A model generated the notes under the pieces. That model was not told the origin of the DNA, did not search any database, and was given only the letters and a program-made list of their open reading frames with translations. A DNA stretch of 64,000 nucleotides, taken from Epinephelus fuscoguttatus. Lineage: Eukaryota > Chordata > Actinopteri > Perciformes > Serranidae. How positions within the stretch are numbered: the stretch's first letter is position 1; the number at the start of each line of letters is the position of its first letter. The position numbers were made by a program, and so were the translations under genes. The stretch is taken from positions 25,337,643 to 25,401,642 of the forward strand of contig NC_064761.1 of the NCBI RefSeq assembly GCF_011397635.1. The letters run 5' to 3'. This document shows positions 61,201 to 64,000 of the stretch, one piece after another.

Positions 61201-63115
61201 CCATTCAGAAAGAGAATTTGTGTCTCCAAATGTGTTGAGCCTGGACTGATTAAACATGACCCCTCTCCTAAAAACACTGAAGGCAAAGCGTTAAATAAAT
61301 TTGACTTTTTCTTGGACAGGTAGGATTATCCTAATTAACTGAAAATATTACTCTGTAATTACCTCTACATAAATAAGAGCGTTCAGGAGAAGATTCCTGT
61401 AGAACTCTTTCCGGATGCGTATGAAAGGACAAGCTGTCGCAGTAAGCATGGAGCCCACACTGTAACTAACTGCACTCCCTAAAGAAATATTATCATATTT
61501 TTGGAAAATGAAACAGTGATTCCAGAGAGAAGCAGACAGAGGGGTCTACAGTCTGTGTTTGAAGGATATATCCAGGATGTCAAACTGACTCAGCAGCAAC
61601 AACAGGTTAAAAAGACAAAGATAGTTAGAAGCTAAAGCCAAACTATCTGAATATGAGCAAAGCTTCCCTGCTTCCCTTCACTGGTTCCTGTACAGCAGGG
61701 TCGGTCTTTTTTTTCACTCTTATAATCATTAAAAAGCAAAAGCAGCATGTGTATACATTCAGTAGGCTATATCTTCAGTAGCTAGCTAGCTAACCCTACA
61801 CTTTTCAGGGTTTGATTTTGGTTTTGGAACAGGGAAGAAACGTATATCTTTTTCCAACCTCTCCAGGTAACGAGTATCATTAATACACAACGTGCCCCAG
61901 GCACAACATTTAGCTCCAAATCTACAAAACCAGCCTGAAAATGAAGGAAATCTGAAACGATTGCATTAGAGTCAATGGAGCACAGCTGTGTTGTTGTCGG
62001 ACCCTGGTCTGAGCCGGCCTGATATGACGTCATGACTGGCCAGTCTGTGTCTGGGGGCGGGACTTAGCAAAGGGTCAATTATTTGGCAGGTGGAAGAATT
62101 TTTACTTCTGCAACTTCACCACTAGATGCCACTAAATCCTCCACACTGGACCTTTAAATGTTTGCTTACTCCTACTGTTACAGATTAGTCTTATTTATTG
62201 TATTTGTTTATTTTTGCTGAATACATTTTGGATTACTTTATGCATAAAATGCCAATCTTGGCCAGGAAACTATTGAAAATATTTTTTTTAAATCTCAGTG
62301 AGGCTCTTCTGTGAAGATAAAGTTTAATTAAGATAAAATCTTGAATCATCATAGACTGATACAGACTTCTGTGTTTATATTCACTGTTTCAGCCTTGGGA
62401 GGATGTTACTGCTTGAAACAACTCAATGCTCAGATATACGTTTCTTAGCATGTGTAAAACAACATGAGACCAAATGAATCTTAATATTAGCTGTTGAAGA
62501 AAGAGATACTGATGAAACTTGTACAGGAATGGGTTGAGTCACTGCCCCCTACAGTTTATGTGTGGTATGATATGTGGTATTTGTGATGAAATGTTTTTTG
62601 TCTCAACCCAGCCAGATCTGGTAAAGAATCATTCACAAATTTCCAAAAAGTAGCAATAACTGGAGCATTTTATAACATCTATAAGGTGTAGGGAACAAAG
62701 GTTTGTGTCATAAAATATACTGTTCACAAATAAGACAGAGATTAGATTTGTATGTCTGTGAATCTGAAGGATTTAGGAAGAGACGGAGAATAGAAAAAAT
62801 ATATATTCCTGAAAGGTTTGGTACCATGGTAACAGAGCTGAGTTTAAATTGGAGCCAGCTTTCTACGAGCCGGGGTGAACAAGTTAGTCCCTCAGGCCCC
62901 AGGTAGACTGTCTGATGGTTTTGAAATGTCTTTCTCTGTCTAGTATAGACCCACACCCACACTAAACTGACAGACTGACCTTATGTTGTCCTGTTTATAC
63001 CTTTTGTTTTTTTTCCGACAGGGCTAAAGTGGGACACGGACTCCTCTCAGGCCAGTACTCCAAACCACCCATGAAATCTGAGCTCATTGAACAGGTGATG
63101 AAAGAAGAATACAAG
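45759..63115 (+). CDS. usp13: Ubiquitin carboxyl-terminal hydrolase 13, N-terminal 401 residues (partial)
   Basis: Ten exons: 45759-45869, 49365-49490, 52898-52958, 55910-56031, 57915-58057, 58328-58512, 58693-58790, 58884-59074, 60677-60748, 63022-63115 (1,203 nt, in phase throughout). The rest lies beyond the window; human USP13 has 863 residues. The N-terminal part ([12 protein letters not shown]) is a USP5/13-type variant region. A ZnF-UBP follows from about 188, with Cys192, Cys195, Cys212 and His225/His229 as likely ligands. The catalytic domain starts with KNLGNSCYF, the nucleophile being Cys328. [16 protein letters not shown] identifies USP13 rather than USP5. It removes ubiquitin from targets such as BECN1 and ERAD substrates (family knowledge). 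I chose the MAADLGELL start; no upstream in-frame ATG was seen, so the longer human N-terminus is absent or in another exon. ATGGCTGC context is TISU-like. Confidence 0.95.
46007..46063. repeat. (GT)n microsatellite
   Basis: About 28 perfect GT units in usp13 intron 1, likely polymorphic. Confidence 0.97.
46334..47200. repeat. Tandem satellite, about 176-bp unit, five copies
   Basis: Anchor GGTGTTTTTAATTTATATTC recurs at 46334, 46511, 46686, 46861 and 47037 (spacings 177, 175, 175, 176). Each unit contains GTCAGTAGTTTGTC, a GGGCTGCACGATATGA-like segment and a CGATAACGATATTAATCGC-like segment. Units differ by scattered substitutions. The unit looks as if it derives from the GGGCTGCACGATAT class of MITE. 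Located in usp13 intron 1. Confidence 0.9.
47430..47770. repeat. Tandem duplication, about 203-bp period
   Basis: TTTTCATCTTTATGCCTGT, then TGGTCACTACAGTGA and CTACAGCAATCAAT, occur twice with a 203-bp offset (first at 47449, second at 47652). The segment directly follows the 176-bp satellite and includes an ATTGTGCAGCCCTAATA terminus that may be the far end of the same ancestral MITE. Confidence 0.8.
50085..50225 (+). repeat. SINE-like teleost repeat (copy B)
   Basis: Contains TTTTGCCTTTATTGGACAGG, a GA-rich middle, and GAATGACATGCAGCAAAGGG followed by CCACAGGCC. Same family as 5450-5600. In usp13 intron 2. Confidence 0.65.
51820..52290. repeat. AT-rich imperfect fold-back element
   Basis: AGTCAGTGTAGTTTAATAAT (about 51950) is nearly the reverse complement of ATTGAACTACACTGGCTTA (about 52147). 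Outer arms of AAATAAATA repeats with GGATAAATATGCC (left) and GGCATATTTATTTATTAA (right) also pair. The middle has TTTAAAGGACTACA paired with TGTAGTCCTTTAAA. An (AT)n run is at 52187-52218. It is probably a palindromic MITE in usp13 intron 2. Confidence 0.7.
53055..53430. mobile_element. hAT-type MITE (TTAAAGGKCCAGTGTG family), complete
   Basis: The left end TTAAAGGGCCAGTGTGCAGG and the right end, inverted, TTAAAGGTCCAGTGTGTAGG are near-perfect inverted repeats, continuing with GATTTA and CATCTAGTGG-like pieces. Length is 376 bp with no coding capacity. Located in usp13 intron 3. A right-end fragment of the same family is at 62100-62158. Confidence 0.85.
55010..55535. repeat. GGGC(C/T)G-type MITE with possible nested insertion
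   Basis: The left part (AGGGCCGAAACTAGTAATTT, then GATTCATTGTTTGGTCGACA) and the right part (AAGCAGATTAATCAATAAGG, then TTAGCTGCAGCC) look like opposite ends of one MITE. Between them, from about 55256, a TTTATTTAACCAGGAAGTCC repeat appears to be inserted. In usp13 intron 3. Confidence 0.5.
56338..56700 (-). repeat. tRNA-headed SINE-like repeat, copy 3
   Basis: Reverse orientation. It includes the element's 3' end (CCGTAACCGCTTATTCTG) at the left and the B-box-like GGTTTGAACCC near 56638 at the right. It is the most complete of the three copies. Located in usp13 intron 4. Confidence 0.78.
57257..57873. mobile_element. Large fold-back MITE beside usp13 exon 5
   Basis: The left terminus starts TTAAAGGGACAGTTCACCCC. 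The right terminus read inverted gives GGAAGTGGAGTTCACCTC, followed in both arms by a matching stretch (TATTTTTCC, CTGTAGTGCT, TTTTGGTG or TTCTGGTG, GAGT, CAGAGTGTT). Pairing extends inward (GAGCAGTTT, GGAACTATTTCC). Arms exceed 100 bp. It lies in usp13 intron 4 and ends about 40 bp before exon 5. Confidence 0.8.
62100..62158. mobile_element. Right-end fragment of the 53055-type MITE
   Basis: CTTCTGCAACTTCACCACTA, then GATGCCACTAAATCCTCCAC and ACTGGACCTTTAAA, match the right end of the complete copy in the same orientation. The left end was not found. Located in usp13 intron 9. Confidence 0.75.
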
Positions 63116-64000
63116 GTATTAAACTGGGTATGTGCAGCTCCCAAACTGACAGAAGCATGTTAATACTGAGTGGTAGCAAAGTGAGTCTTTTTCATTTCAT
63201 GTCCAAACTGTTAGGGTTGTCAAGAGGAAAGAGTCTCAGCTTGCCAGTTTGATGTTTTCCCAATTTAAACATGAAACAACTTTCATAAGGCAGCATAATC
63301 TGTGTTATTAATACACCTGAGCTTTTGTGTGATTGCGACAGCTGGAGAGATGTTGATCGAAACAACACGAAGACATGATTTTGAGATACACTGTCAGGTT
63401 TTCTTGTGCTTTGACCTTTTTCCTTTAGTCTGAAAATAGCCCGGGGCTGCAGTCCCAAATGTGCAACTCAAATTGTTTATGAACACAGCTCCAGGCGCAG
63501 CTCTAACCCAGTGTTTTGCTTTTAATTTCCCCCACAACACTGCTTAATTTAGTCACAAATACTAGCTGTGCATAATGATTGTCTTCATTATGAGTGCTTC
63601 CTGCAATCTGTCAAGTCCTCTAACAGTTGGGCTGATTCAGTAGGGTATTTCTTTGTGTGTTTTGCTGTACTAATTTGAATGCACGAGATATGAAATCATT
63701 GCCTTTTCAACCACATAGTACACAGCTGCCGGGAAATTAGGAGAGGAAAGCCATTAAACAATAATGGGGCCCAGCACCATGTCTGTAAGCCCCAGGCTTC
63801 TTTTAGGCCTTACCAGCCACAGTAATTGATAGGGCAGAGCTATGATCCTGCACTTCCTACACATGTGACGGTGGGGTCAAGTTTGGGTACTTATTGACAG
63901 CTGGGAAAAGGCTTGGGTTGGCATGCTGTGGTCAGTCTGTACTAAGGAAATATCACTCATTGAAACTATTTACAGTGAAATGCCTTTTTAAGTTTACTAA
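63116..64000. other. usp13 intron 10, partial, to window edge
   Basis: Begins with GTATTA after exon 10. No exon or repeat with clear identity was seen up to the right edge. Confidence 0.7.

Overview
This window is vertebrate nuclear DNA, almost certainly from a ray-finned (percomorph-like) teleost. The evidence is multi-exon genes with GT-AG introns whose proteins align closely with human orthologues, compact introns, and many teleost-style MITEs, SINE-like repeats and microsatellites. Five of the six genes keep the order and orientation I recall for human 3q26.3: GNB4(-), ACTL6A(+), MRPL47(-), NDUFB5(+), USP13(+). The sixth, aldh7a1, is the odd one out: a single-coding-exon antiquitin gene lying between gnb4 and actl6a.

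Layout. 1-9 kb: the 5' end of gnb4 on the minus strand, with two coding exons (359-397 and 1906-1962) and a probable non-coding first exon in a CpG-rich patch near 8.8-9.0 kb. 9-18.2 kb: non-coding intergenic DNA with MITEs and one candidate cis-regulatory patch near 13.1 kb. 18.2-21.1 kb: aldh7a1 (minus), an uninterrupted 542-codon frame plus one inferred 5'UTR intron. It sits head-to-head with actl6a (21.3-33.9 kb, plus), whose 14 coding exons were reconstructed to 429 residues, including one intron with U12-type signals. 35.0-38.35 kb: mrpl47 (minus, 7 exons, 259 residues), tail-to-tail with actl6a and head-to-head with ndufb5 (38.6-43.85 kb, plus, 6 exons, 185 residues); the two start codons are 266 bp apart. 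45.76 kb to the right edge: the first ten coding exons (401 residues) of usp13, which continues beyond the window.

The genes are not one pathway. gnb4 encodes a G-protein beta subunit, aldh7a1 a lysine-catabolism aldehyde dehydrogenase, actl6a a nuclear actin-related protein of BAF/INO80/TIP60 complexes, mrpl47 a mitoribosomal protein (uL29m), ndufb5 a complex I accessory subunit and usp13 a deubiquitinase. The shared mrpl47/ndufb5 promoter joins two mitochondrial genes and is the clearest functional pairing.

I found no new multi-gene system. The observations most worth following are the intronless aldh7a1 and its shared promoter, the U12-type intron in actl6a, a 15-bp target-site duplication around an L1-like insertion in ndufb5, a 176-bp tandem satellite in usp13 intron 1, and a fold-back MITE ending about 40 bp before usp13 exon 5. 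All calls were made by eye from the sequence; family assignments rest on recalled protein sequences, not searches.
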